From contig CAMWUN010000037.1 in NCBI GenBank assembly GCA_947177425.1, positions 1 to 34,713 of the forward strand: DNA of 34,713 nt, given 5' to 3'. A model generated the notes under the pieces. That model made no database searches. It saw only the letters and a list, made by a program, of their open reading frames with translations, and had not been told where the DNA came from. This document shows, piece by piece, positions 16,225 through 25,642 of this stretch. The translations under genes and the position numbers were made by a program. Numbering within the stretch: the first letter of the stretch is position 1; every line of letters starts with the position of its first letter. Source of the stretch: an uncultured bacterium (lineage in GTDB: Bacteria; Bacillota; Clostridia; Lachnospirales; Lachnospiraceae).

Positions 16225-18288
16225 ATGGGGAGAATTAAAAAGATTTGGGGCAAAACACCAGCAGAGATACTGGTTCTTCTGGCAATCGTTTTTGCAGTAG
16301 AGATATTTATATTTAATTACAGACATTGGGAATCGTTTGGTAATGTGTCTGTCAAGGCAGAAGAGATCCGGCTGGGGGATGGCTATCTGGACAATGGAAA
16401 CGGCACCTTCACGGTTGGGGAAGGAAACCTTGAGATGGAAGTGGGCGGAATAGAGGGAGAACTTTGTACGTCGCAGATTGTCATGACGGTTTTAAATGGG
16501 CAGACAGAGGATTCTCCTATCAGTATCCGTCAGTGGGTGACGGATGAATCCCACAGGCTTTATTATGAACTTCCCCGGCGTGAACTTTGGGAGAAGGAAA
16601 AGCGGAGCAGCTATATGACCTACCATTTGTACGGGGACTGTACAGGACTTAAGATTCTACCGGATTTGGCTTTGGGAGAAGTAATTTCTTTTGAAGTGAC
16701 CCTTAATCCGCAGATTCCGCTTTTTTTATCATGGGAGAGGATGGCGGCTTTGCTGCTGCTGTCAGGGATCCTGTGGGCGCTCCGGTCTGCGTCCAGACTG
16801 CATGTTACTGCTTATATAGGGTTAAGGAGCGATGCGCGCAGCCTTGTCCTGGTATCATTTTTTCTGATACATGCCATTCTATTTTTATTTCTGACTCATG
16901 TCAATCCTTATTTCCAGGAAGCAACCGGGGACAACCAGAAACAATACCATGCGCTGGCTGAGAGTTTTAAGGAGGGAAGCTTTTCTCTGCTGGAGGAACC
17001 TTCCGCGGCCTTGCAGAATATGGAAAATCCATATGATTATGAGTACCGGACCCTGGTGATGAGCCAGTCGGGGGAATGGTATAAGTGGGATCATGCCTAT
17101 TATAACGGAAAATATTATGTATATTTCGGTGTGGTTCCGGCGGCATTGTTTTATTTCCCGTACTATATGCTGACAGGCGTACATTTGCATACCCACGAAC
17201 TGATTTTTTTCCTGTCCCTGCTGTTTCTGGCCGGAATTATGGGGACGGTTCATCAAATCATAGACAGGTGGTTTCCTCAAGCATCTCTGGCCATGTGGAT
17301 ACTGCTCATGGAACTGATTCTTTTAGGAAGCGGAGTTGTGTATATGACGAAGCGGCCGGATTTATATACGGTGCCAATTTTATCGGGAGCGGCCTTTGGC
17401 ATGCTGGGCCTTTGGTGCTTTTTTCTGGCGGCAAAAGGAGGGGAGCATTCTCTGAAATATTTGTCCGCCGGGGCCTTGTGCACGGCACTGACCGCAGGAT
17501 GCCGTCCCCAGCTTTTTGTATTTATTCTGTTTGGTGCTGCTTTATTCTGGAAGGATCTGGCGTCCGGGGCCCTTGTCAGGACAAAATGGGGAAAAAGGGC
17601 AGTGGCGGCCTTCCTTCTGCCAATGGCGGCAGTGGCAGGGATGTTAATGTACTATAATTACAGCCGTTTTGGGAATGTTTTTGATTTCGGTGCCAATTAT
17701 AATCTTACCTTTAACGATATGAGGAACCGGGGCTGGCAGTGGGACAGGGTGCCTTTAGGAATTGTGGCCTATTTATTCCAGCCCATAAAGCTGATAGCGG
17801 AATTTCCCTTTACGCAGGCCACATATTTTGACAGCCAGTACATGGGAATAACCATTCAGGAAGCTACATACGGCGGTATTTTTATGACCAATCTGTTTTC
17901 CTTATTTAGTATTCTTCCCCTTCTGTCCCCCAGACAGATGAAAGTATCCGGGAAAGCCCCCTGGCTGTTTTCTCTGGCAGGACTTTTGGGGGCTGGGATG
18001 ATTATTGTGGCGGATACCAATATGTCCGGTATCCTGCAGAGGTATTTTGGCGATTTTTCTGTTTTTCTGATGCTGTCTTCGGCGGTTTCGGCGCTTATGA
18101 TATGTAACCATCCGACAATAAAAGGAGGCTATCTTGAAAAGGCAGTGACAGTGGGACTGCTGGTCTGTTTTGTGACAGGACTTGCCTATCAGGGGATGAC
18201 ATTTTTTCTGGATACAGGGGAAGCCCTCCGGGAATTAAGGCCGGATTTATATTCCCATGTAAAATATCTGACGGCGTTCTGGCTGTAG
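16225..18288 (+). CDS. GT-C type membrane glycosyltransferase 2
   Basis: I chose ATG 16225 because AGGAGAGGG stands just before it; the open frame extends back to 16063 inside the previous gene but without a ribosome binding site. The product is about 687 residues: one N-terminal membrane segment (AEILVLLAIVFAVEIFIF), an extracytoplasmic beta-rich domain of about 150 residues, then ten or more membrane segments. Loops carry PYFQEATGDNQKQYHALA and WYKWDHAYYNGKYYVYFG, which resemble the acidic catalytic loops of GT-C enzymes. It lies 88 nt after gene 1 and 19 nt before gene 3. It probably modifies a surface glycan or glycolipid; the specificity is unknown. Confidence 0.72.
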   Translation: MGRIKKIWGKTPAEILVLLAIVFAVEIFIFNYRHWESFGNVSVKAEEIRLGDGYLDNGNGTFTVGEGNLEMEVGGIEGELCTSQIVMTVLNGQTEDSPISIRQWVTDESHRLYYELPRRELWEKEKRSSYMTYHLYGDCTGLKILPDLALGEVISFEVTLNPQIPLFLSWERMAALLLLSGILWALRSASRLHVTAYIGLRSDARSLVLVSFFLIHAILFLFLTHVNPYFQEATGDNQKQYHALAESFKEGSFSLLEEPSAALQNMENPYDYEYRTLVMSQSGEWYKWDHAYYNGKYYVYFGVVPAALFYFPYYMLTGVHLHTHELIFFLSLLFLAGIMGTVHQIIDRWFPQASLAMWILLMELILLGSGVVYMTKRPDLYTVPILSGAAFGMLGLWCFFLAAKGGEHSLKYLSAGALCTALTAGCRPQLFVFILFGAALFWKDLASGALVRTKWGKRAVAAFLLPMAAVAGMLMYYNYSRFGNVFDFGANYNLTFNDMRNRGWQWDRVPLGIVAYLFQPIKLIAEFPFTQATYFDSQYMGITIQEATYGGIFMTNLFSLFSILPLLSPRQMKVSGKAPWLFSLAGLLGAGMIIVADTNMSGILQRYFGDFSVFLMLSSAVSALMICNHPTIKGGYLEKAVTVGLLVCFVTGLAYQGMTFFLDTGEALRELRPDLYSHVKYLTAFWL

Positions 18289-18307
18289 GAGCAGGGGAGG
18301 TTTTTAG

Positions 18308-20059
18308 ATGCAGACATTGAACAGTATAACAGTATTATTGGTATGGGGGATCATTGCGATTGTCCTGTGGAACCAGCAGACAGTGAAGGCGCCGGAAACC
18401 GGGGGTGAAAAGACGACAGATACCGGAGACGGAAGGATACAGGGTGCAGGGAGTATAAGCTTTGAAAGGGCAGCGGGGAAGAGGGAATGGAAAACCTTAT
18501 TCCTGCTCCTTGTGATATATGGCCTTGTTGCAGTAAGGATAATTGCCATCGGGGAGATTCCGGGGGGCGTAAATCAGGACGGCGCTATGGGGGCGGTGGA
18601 TGCCAAAGCCCTTGCGGATTATGGTACGGATCGTTTCGGCACCTTTATGCCCGCCCACTTTGAGGCGTGGGGGTATGGGCAGATGAGCGTACTGCTTTCC
18701 TATCTGACAGTGCCTTTTATCTGGATGCTGGGGCTTACCAGAACTGCTATGCGCCTGCCCATACTGCTGGCAAGCCTTGCAGGGATTTGGGCCGTATGGG
18801 GAATGGTTAAAAAAGTTTTTGGTGAAAGAACCAGTCTTGCGGCGCTGCTTTTGCTTGCAATTAATCCATGGCATTTTATGCAGAGCAGATGGGCGCTGGA
18901 CTGCAATCTGTTTCCACATATGTTTGTGCTTGGAATCTTCTTTCTGGCGGCAGGGATAAAGAGAAAAGCCTGTCTTTATCTGTCCATGGTATTTTTTGCC
19001 TTGTGCATGTACTGTTATGGGGTTTCCTTTTACATGGTGCCCTTTTTCCTGATGACCGTCTGTATTTTCATGTTCCGGGATAAAAAGGCGGGGGTGAAGG
19101 AAATTGTTATCTGTCTTCTGGTTTACTTCGGGATTGCGTGGCCTATTTATGGTACCATGCTGATTAATTTCATGAAATGGGATACTGTAAGGCTTCCTTT
19201 TGTGACCATGCAGTTTTTTTCAGGGAATGTGCGCTCTGCGGATATTTTGTTTTTTTCCGAAAATAAGGGAGAACAGCTTCTTGCCAATCTCCAGTCGCTG
19301 GTCAACGTGGTGTTTTTGCAGAAGGACGATTTGATCTGGAATACCGTCAGAGGCTTCGGAACCGTGTACCATTGCGCACAGCCCTTTGTCATTTTAGGGG
19401 CAGTGCTGGTGATGAGAGGGGCATTCAGGGAGGAAGACGGGGATAAGAAAATGGGATGCCGAATCCTGGCCGTCTACTGGATTTTTGCGCTTCTGACGGG
19501 GCTTATGATTAACTATGTAAATGTGAACAGGATTAATATTATTTTTTATATCCATATCATATTTGCGGCTGTGGGAATTTCTTTTACGGTGCAAAAATGG
19601 AAGATGTCCTTTGCAATTCTGTCTGTCCTGTTTGCCGTTCTGGGCACCCTGTTTTTCCATGATTATTTTACTTCATGGGCAGGGGAGATTGACAAAGCTT
19701 TTTACGGGGACTTTGTGGATGCTGTGGAATTTGCAAAAGAATACAACTGCGACCGCTACTATATTACGCCGGATACCCAGTACGAAGGGGCTTATCAGGT
19801 GACGGAAATTCTTGCCCTGTTTTTGTTTGATGTGGACGCGGAGTTTTATCAGGGGAAGACAGACCGCTGGCAGAATAAGGAAATCCCCTACAGGGAACGG
19901 TTCATCTACATGAATCCCCAGGCGGAGGGAAGGGTCCCGGCCGGAGACGGCGCATATATATTTAAGATTTCGGACAGGGACAGATTTTCCGATGATGAAT
20001 TTTATGTTGTGTTTTTCGGAGACTATGCCGCCGCAATACCATGGTCTTATGCCGGGTGA
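18308..20059 (+). CDS. GT-C type (GT39/ArnT-like) membrane glycosyltransferase 3
   Basis: A 583-residue protein with an N-terminal hydrophobic segment, a short variable linker, then about ten membrane segments. The first large loop has IPGGVNQDGAMGAVDAKALA, with an acidic residue where GT39/ArnT-like enzymes keep their catalytic Asp/Glu, followed by RTAMRLPILLASLAGI and NPWHFMQSRWALDCNLFPHMF, a pattern of dolichyl- or undecaprenyl-phosphate-sugar-using transferases. The ribosome binding site is GGGGAGG before ATG 18308. It ends the run of three such genes. The C-terminal about 120 residues are outside the membrane. Confidence 0.8.
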   Translation: MQTLNSITVLLVWGIIAIVLWNQQTVKAPETGGEKTTDTGDGRIQGAGSISFERAAGKREWKTLFLLLVIYGLVAVRIIAIGEIPGGVNQDGAMGAVDAKALADYGTDRFGTFMPAHFEAWGYGQMSVLLSYLTVPFIWMLGLTRTAMRLPILLASLAGIWAVWGMVKKVFGERTSLAALLLLAINPWHFMQSRWALDCNLFPHMFVLGIFFLAAGIKRKACLYLSMVFFALCMYCYGVSFYMVPFFLMTVCIFMFRDKKAGVKEIVICLLVYFGIAWPIYGTMLINFMKWDTVRLPFVTMQFFSGNVRSADILFFSENKGEQLLANLQSLVNVVFLQKDDLIWNTVRGFGTVYHCAQPFVILGAVLVMRGAFREEDGDKKMGCRILAVYWIFALLTGLMINYVNVNRINIIFYIHIIFAAVGISFTVQKWKMSFAILSVLFAVLGTLFFHDYFTSWAGEIDKAFYGDFVDAVEFAKEYNCDRYYITPDTQYEGAYQVTEILALFLFDVDAEFYQGKTDRWQNKEIPYRERFIYMNPQAEGRVPAGDGAYIFKISDRDRFSDDEFYVVFFGDYAAAIPWSYAG

Positions 20060-20120
20060 ATGCGGCAGGCTGAATCATATCTATGATATATTATGGCATG
20101 AATGGAGAGAAAAAATTTCT

Positions 20121-20144
20121 AATATGACAGCTAAGTGTCATATT
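20121..20144. promoter_or_regulatory. Perfect 9-bp dyad upstream of the YciI-like gene
   Basis: AATATGACA (20121-20129) and TGTCATATT (20136-20144) are perfect inverted repeats separated by 6 bp, 57 nt before the YciI-like start. There is no T run, so an operator for a dimeric repressor is more likely than a terminator. The protein that binds is unknown. Confidence 0.5.
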
Positions 20145-20200
20145 TAATGTGTTATTCTTTAGTCGGAAAGAATGGTATACAGACGGAAGGAGATGTGTAT

Positions 20201-20500
20201 ATGGAAAAATGGGTGTATGTCATGATAATTGAAAAAAGTAAATCGTACAACAGGGTTACGAAGGCTGTAATTGAAAGGCATGTTGCAAATTTAAGAGATT
20301 TGGACGAGAAAGGGCATCTGGTGCTTGGCGGAGCTTTTAAAGGATACCCGGGGGTTGCCGGAATGTATATCCTGCAGGCAGAAAGCTTTGAAGAGGCCGA
20401 AGAACTTTGTAAATCGGAGCCTCTTGTGCTGGAAGGATACGCCACATATAAGCTGAAATCGCTGCAGGTAGCAGACAAAGAAAATAATTACTTATTATAA
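20201..20500 (+). CDS. YciI-family small protein
   Basis: A 99-residue ferredoxin-like-fold protein: WVYVMIIEKSKSYN, AVIERHVANLRDLDEKGHLVLGGAFKGYPG, MYILQAESFEEAEELCKSEPLV. The conserved His of the HVANL helix and the region KGHLVLGGAF fit the YciI superfamily. Members include small enzymes or binding proteins of mostly unknown role. GGAAGGAG precedes ATG 20201; the open frame upstream (to 20135) has no ribosome binding site and covers the dyad operator. It sits alone between the convergent glycosyltransferase genes. Confidence 0.82.
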   Translation: MEKWVYVMIIEKSKSYNRVTKAVIERHVANLRDLDEKGHLVLGGAFKGYPGVAGMYILQAESFEEAEELCKSEPLVLEGYATYKLKSLQVADKENNYLL

Positions 20501-20564
20501 AATATTTTAAAATATTTAAAAAAATAGAAGAAAGACCATGGTTTTGGCAGAAGGCAGTACACAG

Positions 20565-20599
20565 ACAACGGACAGTGTGCTCTGCGAACTGTCCGTTGT
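20565..20599. terminator. 12-bp hairpin between convergent genes
   Basis: ACAACGGACAGT (20565-20576) and ACTGTCCGTTGT (20588-20599) pair perfectly around an 11-nt loop. It follows the YciI-like gene by 64 nt and lies 119 nt beyond the end of the minus-strand PMT gene. Neither side has a long T run, so terminator function is likely but not certain. The rest of 20501-20718 shows nothing else. Confidence 0.55.
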
Positions 20600-20718
20600 T
20601 AATAAAAAAGGAATAGAAGAATGGAAGTCATGAATTGATCTGGGAGCGGTAGGGCAGCATGAAAAATAATAGCTGTAGTTTCGCCGGATTATGGATTTAC
20701 TGATATTGGAAAAGGGAT

Positions 20719-22467
20719 TTACAATATCAGTATCCAGTCCCTAAGCCATCTTAATCCCAGACCATACTCCAGTTTCACGGGAAGACCGGAGATAAGCGGG
20801 AAGAAAATAAAGAAGCAGATAAAAGCGGCTGCCACATAAAAGGCAATCGCTTTTTTGCCCCATGCAAAGTGTTCTTTTATATGCAGCATGGTATAACCCA
20901 TCATTAGCATGACGAATAAAATGGCGGGAAAATAATGATAAATAAAGGTAATGCGGCTTATGGACATCCAGGGGACATATTGTGCCAGATAGGAAATGCA
21001 CAGGAAGCCGGCCTTTTTATCCTTTTTTGCAATCCAGCGCCAAAATACGTACAGTTCACAGATAATACCCATCCACCAGATGGCAGGATTTCCCATGCAA
21101 CTTATGGCGCTGACCTTATCCCCTACGCTGTCGTTAGCGTCCAGCAGAGGCATCCAGATGAACGGCCACTCATAAAAAGGGGAGCTGTAATAGTGTTCCG
21201 CTTCCAGATTGGCGTGGTAATCAAACATATACTGGGTACCCTTTACAGCCTTGTCAATCAGGCCGTTATAGGGGGTATAGCCTACCACTGGAATAAAGCA
21301 CAGGGTATAAATGACTAGTGGGACTGCCACGAAAAACAGACAGCAGAACAAGAACAGCTTCCAGGTCTGCTGTTTTGGAAAATGGGTAAGGGTGTACCAG
21401 ATAAAAAGCACCCCAAGACCAAGTCCGGCATATACTCCTGTCCATTTGGTGGCAACGCCGAAAGCCATTCCAATACCGCTTAAGGCAAGAGGAATATAGA
21501 CCTCTTTGGGGACAAAGGAATCTGTGAGGGCCTGCCCTGCAGCCCGGTAAGAGGAGTCTTTCTGGAAATACTGGTACATATAGTAGTACATTAATAGAAT
21601 AAAAAATGCTGCGAAAATATCAATGGTAGCAATTCTGGATAAATTATAATGCATACAGTCAAAGACAATGAGAGAGGTTGTTGCAGCGCAGACAAAAGAG
21701 TCCTTAAACAGCCGTTTGGCGAAACAGTACATAAGGGGAATTATCAGGATACCGAAAAGTACAGACATGAAGCGCCAGCCAAAAGGATTCATGCCAAAGA
21801 CCATTATCCCCAGGGAAATCAGTATTTTTCCCAAATGGGGGTGGGTGGTTTCATAGGTAATCAGCCCGTGGAGAAATTCATAGGCAGTGCGCCCGTGGTA
21901 AACTTCATCGAACATGGTTCCGTTCATATAGGTTTTGGAGGAAGGGAACATATCCTGTTCGTCAAAAAGGGCAGGATAATCCCCTGCATTGACGGGAAGA
22001 ATAAGACTGCCGTCCAGCCGCTGAAAGACCAGTTCATTTAAAACCGCTTCCTCATCAAGGGCAACAATGCCCAGATAGCGCAGATTATAATTCAAATCAA
22101 TTTTATTCCATGCAAAAACAGATTCCGCATAAGCTTCCCCGTTTATGATTTCCCACGCCCCGGTCATCTCGTTAAAGGCCGAGATGGAAAAACGCCGGGT
22201 GTTGAGATTCCCAAGAAAGACAGAAAAAGAACCAATATCTGTATAATCACCAAAATCCAGCACAATATCCCGGTTTCCGGCATCAGCAGTATAGGAAGAT
22301 TCCGGGGCATAGGTATTTCCCAGTCTGAAAAAGGCGAGGACTGCAAAAACCAGAATCAATGCGGATAAATAAATCAAATCGGTTTTGTCAAGGAGTTTTC
22401 CATCAGAGTTTTTATCCGGCATGAAAAAGGATTTAAGAGATTTAAGATATGTAAATATATGATTCAT
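20719..22467 (-). CDS. PMT-type phospholipid-dependent mannosyltransferase
   Basis: About 582 residues from ATG 22467, chosen because GGAGG (plus-strand CCTCC at 22476-22480) lies 8 nt upstream; the open frame extends to 22503. It is a GT39 protein-O-mannosyltransferase-like enzyme: after one membrane segment (YLSALILVFAVLAFFRLG) comes a beta-rich extracytoplasmic insertion of about 130 residues, then the PMT hallmarks FDEVYHGRTAYEF (catalytic Asp-Glu), THPHLGKILISLGI, and FGWRFMSVLFGI. It uses a polyprenyl-phosphate sugar outside the membrane to glycosylate a protein or lipid. The insertion after the first helix may bind carbohydrate. With the three plus-strand GT-C genes nearby this is an unusually dense cluster. 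Confidence 0.9.
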   Translation of the reverse strand: MNHIFTYLKSLKSFFMPDKNSDGKLLDKTDLIYLSALILVFAVLAFFRLGNTYAPESSYTADAGNRDIVLDFGDYTDIGSFSVFLGNLNTRRFSISAFNEMTGAWEIINGEAYAESVFAWNKIDLNYNLRYLGIVALDEEAVLNELVFQRLDGSLILPVNAGDYPALFDEQDMFPSSKTYMNGTMFDEVYHGRTAYEFLHGLITYETTHPHLGKILISLGIMVFGMNPFGWRFMSVLFGILIIPLMYCFAKRLFKDSFVCAATTSLIVFDCMHYNLSRIATIDIFAAFFILLMYYYMYQYFQKDSSYRAAGQALTDSFVPKEVYIPLALSGIGMAFGVATKWTGVYAGLGLGVLFIWYTLTHFPKQQTWKLFLFCCLFFVAVPLVIYTLCFIPVVGYTPYNGLIDKAVKGTQYMFDYHANLEAEHYYSSPFYEWPFIWMPLLDANDSVGDKVSAISCMGNPAIWWMGIICELYVFWRWIAKKDKKAGFLCISYLAQYVPWMSISRITFIYHYFPAILFVMLMMGYTMLHIKEHFAWGKKAIAFYVAAAFICFFIFFPLISGLPVKLEYGLGLRWLRDWILIL

Positions 22468-22547
22468 GAAAGAAGCCTCCATAAGTATATGGTTTAAATT
22501 CAAATGAAGAATGCCGCTTTTTAAGACATTCTTTTGCGTGAACCTTT

Positions 22548-22590
22548 AGAAGTTCCAAAGGCAGTGTCTTTCAGATGCTTTAGAACTTCT
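22548..22590 (+). promoter_or_regulatory. Hairpin in the gap upstream of enolase
   Basis: AGAAGTTC (22548-22555) and GAACTTCT (22583-22590) pair perfectly, and inside them AAAGGCA and TGCTTT pair with one bulge, giving an extended stem. A -10-like TACAAT at 22624-22629 lies downstream, so the structure probably stands before the transcription start and may be an operator or the terminator of an antisense transcript. Confidence 0.4.
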
Positions 22591-22663
22591 CTTCACACTA
22601 GTATAGCAAGTTCTGAAAAAGGTTACAATAGTTATAAAATTTTTGTTTCAGGAGACTTGGAGA

Positions 22664-23983
22664 ATGAAAACATATATGCAGATTACAAATATCCACGGAA
22701 GGGAGATTTTAGATTCCAGGGGAAATCCCACGGTGGAGGCGGAGATTACTCTTACGGACACCATGACCGGAAAAAGATATGCCGGAAAAGCGTCGGTTCC
22801 TTCCGGCGCCAGCACAGGGCGTTTTGAAGCTGTGGAACTGCGGGACGGCGAAACAAGATATTTTGGGCTGGGCGTGCAGAAAGCAGTGAATAACATTAAT
22901 ACGAAAATAAAGGAAGCGGTTGCAGGAAAAAACGGCTTGAACCAGATTGAAATTGACCGTATTCTTATAGAAACGGACGGTACGGAAAATAAAGGAAATC
23001 TGGGAGCCAACGCAACGCTGGCAGTCTCCATGGCTGTGGCAAGGGCGGCGGCAAAAGCTTTGAATATTCCTCTTTATCAGTATCTGGGGGGCGCCTACAC
23101 AAGGCTGATGCCTGTTCCCATGATGAATATATTAAACGGCGGAAGACATGCGGCCAACACCGTTGATTTCCAGGAATTTATGATTATGCCCGTGCAGGCG
23201 GAGAGTTTTGCCGACGGCCTGCGCATTTGTGCGGAGATTTACCATACACTGAAAAAAATACTGGAGGAAAAGGGGCTTGCCACCAGTGTAGGCGACGAGG
23301 GAGGCTTCGCGCCCGACCTGCCGGATGCAGAGGCCGTTCTTGATCTGATTGTGGCGGCAATAGAAAAAAGTAACTATTTTCCAGGGCAGGATATAAAAAT
23401 TGCCCTTGACGTGGCTTCCAGTGAATTATACAATGAGAAAACAGGCATGTACCACTTCCCCGGTGAAAGTTCATTAAAGGGCAGCGATGTGGTGCGGGAT
23501 ACCTCTGAAATGATTGCCTATTATGAGGAGCTGATTTCCAGATACCCAATCCTCTCCATTGAGGACGGCCTTGCGGAGGACGACTGGGACGGCTGGAAGC
23601 ATATGACGGAACGGCTTGGCGATAAAATTCAGCTTGTAGGGGACGATTTGTTTGTAACCAATACCAAAAGGCTTGATGCAGGGATAAAACTCCATGTAGC
23701 AAATGCAATTCTGGTGAAAGTCAACCAGATAGGCACCGTATCGGAAGCCATGGAGGCAATTGAAATGGCACAGAAAAACGGTTATAAGGCGGTAATATCC
23801 CACCGGTCGGGGGAAACAGAGGACACCTTTATTGCAGACCTTTCGGTGGCAGTCAATGCAGGCCAGATAAAGACAGGGGCACCCTGCAGAAGCGACCGCA
23901 TTGCCAAGTACAACCAGCTTCTTAGGATTGAGGAAGAGCTGGGATGCGTTGCGGCGTATAAAGAACCTTTTAATAAAATATAA
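22664..23983 (+). CDS. eno: Enolase
   Basis: 439 residues, interconverting 2-phosphoglycerate and phosphoenolpyruvate in glycolysis. Seen: [15 protein letters not shown] at the start, [10 protein letters not shown] loop, [33 protein letters not shown], and metal ligands in [19 protein letters not shown] and GDDLFVTN, then catalytic Lys in LVKVNQIGT and SHRSGETED. All key residues are present. ATG 22664 follows GGAG at 22651-22654; the ORF extends upstream to 22643 without support. It stands alone, away from other glycolytic genes, and the genome may have a second copy. Confidence 0.95.
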   Translation: MKTYMQITNIHGREILDSRGNPTVEAEITLTDTMTGKRYAGKASVPSGASTGRFEAVELRDGETRYFGLGVQKAVNNINTKIKEAVAGKNGLNQIEIDRILIETDGTENKGNLGANATLAVSMAVARAAAKALNIPLYQYLGGAYTRLMPVPMMNILNGGRHAANTVDFQEFMIMPVQAESFADGLRICAEIYHTLKKILEEKGLATSVGDEGGFAPDLPDAEAVLDLIVAAIEKSNYFPGQDIKIALDVASSELYNEKTGMYHFPGESSLKGSDVVRDTSEMIAYYEELISRYPILSIEDGLAEDDWDGWKHMTERLGDKIQLVGDDLFVTNTKRLDAGIKLHVANAILVKVNQIGTVSEAMEAIEMAQKNGYKAVISHRSGETEDTFIADLSVAVNAGQIKTGAPCRSDRIAKYNQLLRIEEELGCVAAYKEPFNKI

Positions 23984-24024
23984 AAAAATATATTTGTACT
24001 TTAAAGTCAGGGATTTGCCATAAA

Positions 24025-24145
24025 GCCAAAGTTTTGGCGCTGGTACAACTTATGAAAGAGATAATGTAATTGAAGAACACAAAATCCCCATTTTGTCCCT
24101 GGAGCGCGTTTGAAAAATGCTTTCTGCAGGATTCAGACACGCTCC
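24025..24145 (+). promoter_or_regulatory. Three successive dyads upstream of the lysozyme gene
   Basis: GCCAAA-GT-TTTGGC (24025-24038), ACAAAAT-CCCC-ATTTTGT (24079-24096) and a 14-bp stem GGAGCGCGTTTGAA / TTCAGACACGCTCC (24101-24114 with 24132-24145, one mismatch and one G-U) follow each other in the 225-bp gap between eno and the lysozyme gene. None has a clear T run. They may be operators or a structured leader; part could terminate eno. Confidence 0.45.
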
Positions 24146-24208
24146 GGCAGGATGGTGTGGTCTGCAATTATCTAAAATACAAGAATGAGATGAGAGGAAA
24201 AGGAACAA

Positions 24209-25453
24209 ATGAGAAACAAATGGAAAACAGCGGCACGGAAATTCTGTGCGGCTCTTTGCGTGGCAGCAACAGTCAGCATGGTGCCGGCAGCAAATGTACA
24301 GGCGGTAGGGGCAGGCAGCGCCATTTCCCAGGGAATCGATGTATCCCAGCATAACGGGGCGGTGAACTGGAGCCAGGTGGCAGGCGCTGGAATGAAATTT
24401 ACTTTTATTAAGGCAGGCAGCACCAAGAGCGGCATGGATCCGCAGTTTGTAGCTAATATCACAGGCGCCCAGGCAGCGGGGCTCAAAACAGGAGTCTACC
24501 TGTATTCTTATGCGGTTACGCCGGAGCAGGCGGCGGAGGAAGCGCGGCTTATGCTTGAGTGGATTGCTCCCTACACCGTAAATTATCCGGTTGTTTTTGA
24601 TATAGAAGACAGTTGCCATAAAAATCTGACGGAACAGCAGTTGATTGATATTATCAATACTTTCTGCTTTGCAGTGGACGCAGCGGGGTATTATCCCATG
24701 GTTTATTCCAGCAAAAACATGTTTAATGGGAAATTAAGCATTACCGGATGGGATAAATGGGTGGCCCAGTACAATGACAGTTGCGAATACGACAATAATG
24801 TATGCTTCTGGCAGTATTCCAGTAATGGCAGCGTTAACGGCGTAAATGGAAGAGTGGACGTGAACTATCAGTATAAAGATTACAGTTCCCTGATTGTCCA
24901 GGACGGTTTTGTAGGGCATAACGGCAGTGTCCGGTTTTACCAGAACTGGAAGATGCAGAAGGGATGGGTTGACTATAACGGCACCAGATACTACCTTGAC
25001 GGTGCAGGCAATCTTGTCAGCGGCTGGCTCACAGATGTTTCCGGAAGCACATATTTTCTCTCTCCCCAGGATGGCAGTATTGCCAGAGGACAATGCGTGG
25101 TGGACGGCGCAGATTATTACTTTACCGCCGAGGGCGTTAAGACGGCAGGCTGGGTTACAATTGAGGACAGGAAATATTTCTACGATCCTGCCAACAACGG
25201 AATCCTGAAAAGGCAGTGGTACAGTGATGAAAACGGAAATACCTATTTCTTTGATCCAGGCGACGGACATATGCTCACAGGTATCTATGAGATGGAGGGG
25301 CAGCTTTACTGCTTCGGTGAAAGCGGAGCGCTGGTAAAGAACCAGTCCATAGACATAAACGGGACTCTCTACAATGCCGGCCCGGAAGGCGTCCTTGTTC
25401 CGGCAGCACCCGCAGAACCAGTCAATCCGGAAGCGCCGGCAGAGACTGCCTGA
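24209..25453 (+). CDS. Secreted GH25 lysozyme with wall-binding repeats
   Basis: A 414-residue secreted muramidase. The signal peptide is about 1-32 (basic MRNKWKTAARK, hydrophobic core, ANVQA cleavage site). The GH25 catalytic domain, about 40-215, has GIDVSQHNG (Asp 44), FIKAGSTKSG, LKTGVYLYSYA and the acid pair in VVFDIEDS (Asp 131, Glu 133), then FWQYSSNG. From about 243 on there are Trp/Tyr/Gly-rich repeats (GWVDYNGTRYYLD, GWLTDVSGSTYFLS, GWVTIEDRKYFYD, QWYSDENGNTYFFD) of the choline-binding/glucan-binding type that anchor to cell-wall polymers. It cuts the MurNAc-GlcNAc bond of peptidoglycan. The C-terminal tail is Pro/Ala/Glu-rich. Confidence 0.93.
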   Translation: MRNKWKTAARKFCAALCVAATVSMVPAANVQAVGAGSAISQGIDVSQHNGAVNWSQVAGAGMKFTFIKAGSTKSGMDPQFVANITGAQAAGLKTGVYLYSYAVTPEQAAEEARLMLEWIAPYTVNYPVVFDIEDSCHKNLTEQQLIDIINTFCFAVDAAGYYPMVYSSKNMFNGKLSITGWDKWVAQYNDSCEYDNNVCFWQYSSNGSVNGVNGRVDVNYQYKDYSSLIVQDGFVGHNGSVRFYQNWKMQKGWVDYNGTRYYLDGAGNLVSGWLTDVSGSTYFLSPQDGSIARGQCVVDGADYYFTAEGVKTAGWVTIEDRKYFYDPANNGILKRQWYSDENGNTYFFDPGDGHMLTGIYEMEGQLYCFGESGALVKNQSIDINGTLYNAGPEGVLVPAAPAEPVNPEAPAETA

Positions 25454-25502
25454 CCCAAAGGCCGCTCATAGTAACCCTTTTATTGCTACTATTCATGGCT
25501 CA

Positions 25503-25527
25503 GGAAGGCGCACGGGCTGCGCATTCC
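25503..25527 (+). terminator. Hairpin after the lysozyme gene
   Basis: GGAAGGCGC (25503-25511) pairs with GCGCATTCC (25519-25527) with one mismatch and a 7-nt loop, 50 nt after the stop. There is no strong T run, so the terminator role is tentative. Confidence 0.4.
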
Positions 25528-25579
25528 GTGAGAACATGATTCAGGTGTGAGGATGTTTTGTTGTTAATTTATAAAATAC

Positions 25580-25609
25580 TTGAAATCTGCTGACAGATGT
25601 GTTACACTT
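25580..25609 (+). promoter_or_regulatory. secG promoter
   Basis: TTGAAA (25580-25585) and TACACT (25604-25609) with an 18-bp spacer, 33 nt before the secG ATG. It likely drives secG, with some read-through into rnr. Confidence 0.6.
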
Positions 25610-25642
25610 ATTTTTGCTTGGCATTAGGAGGTGTAGAAATAA

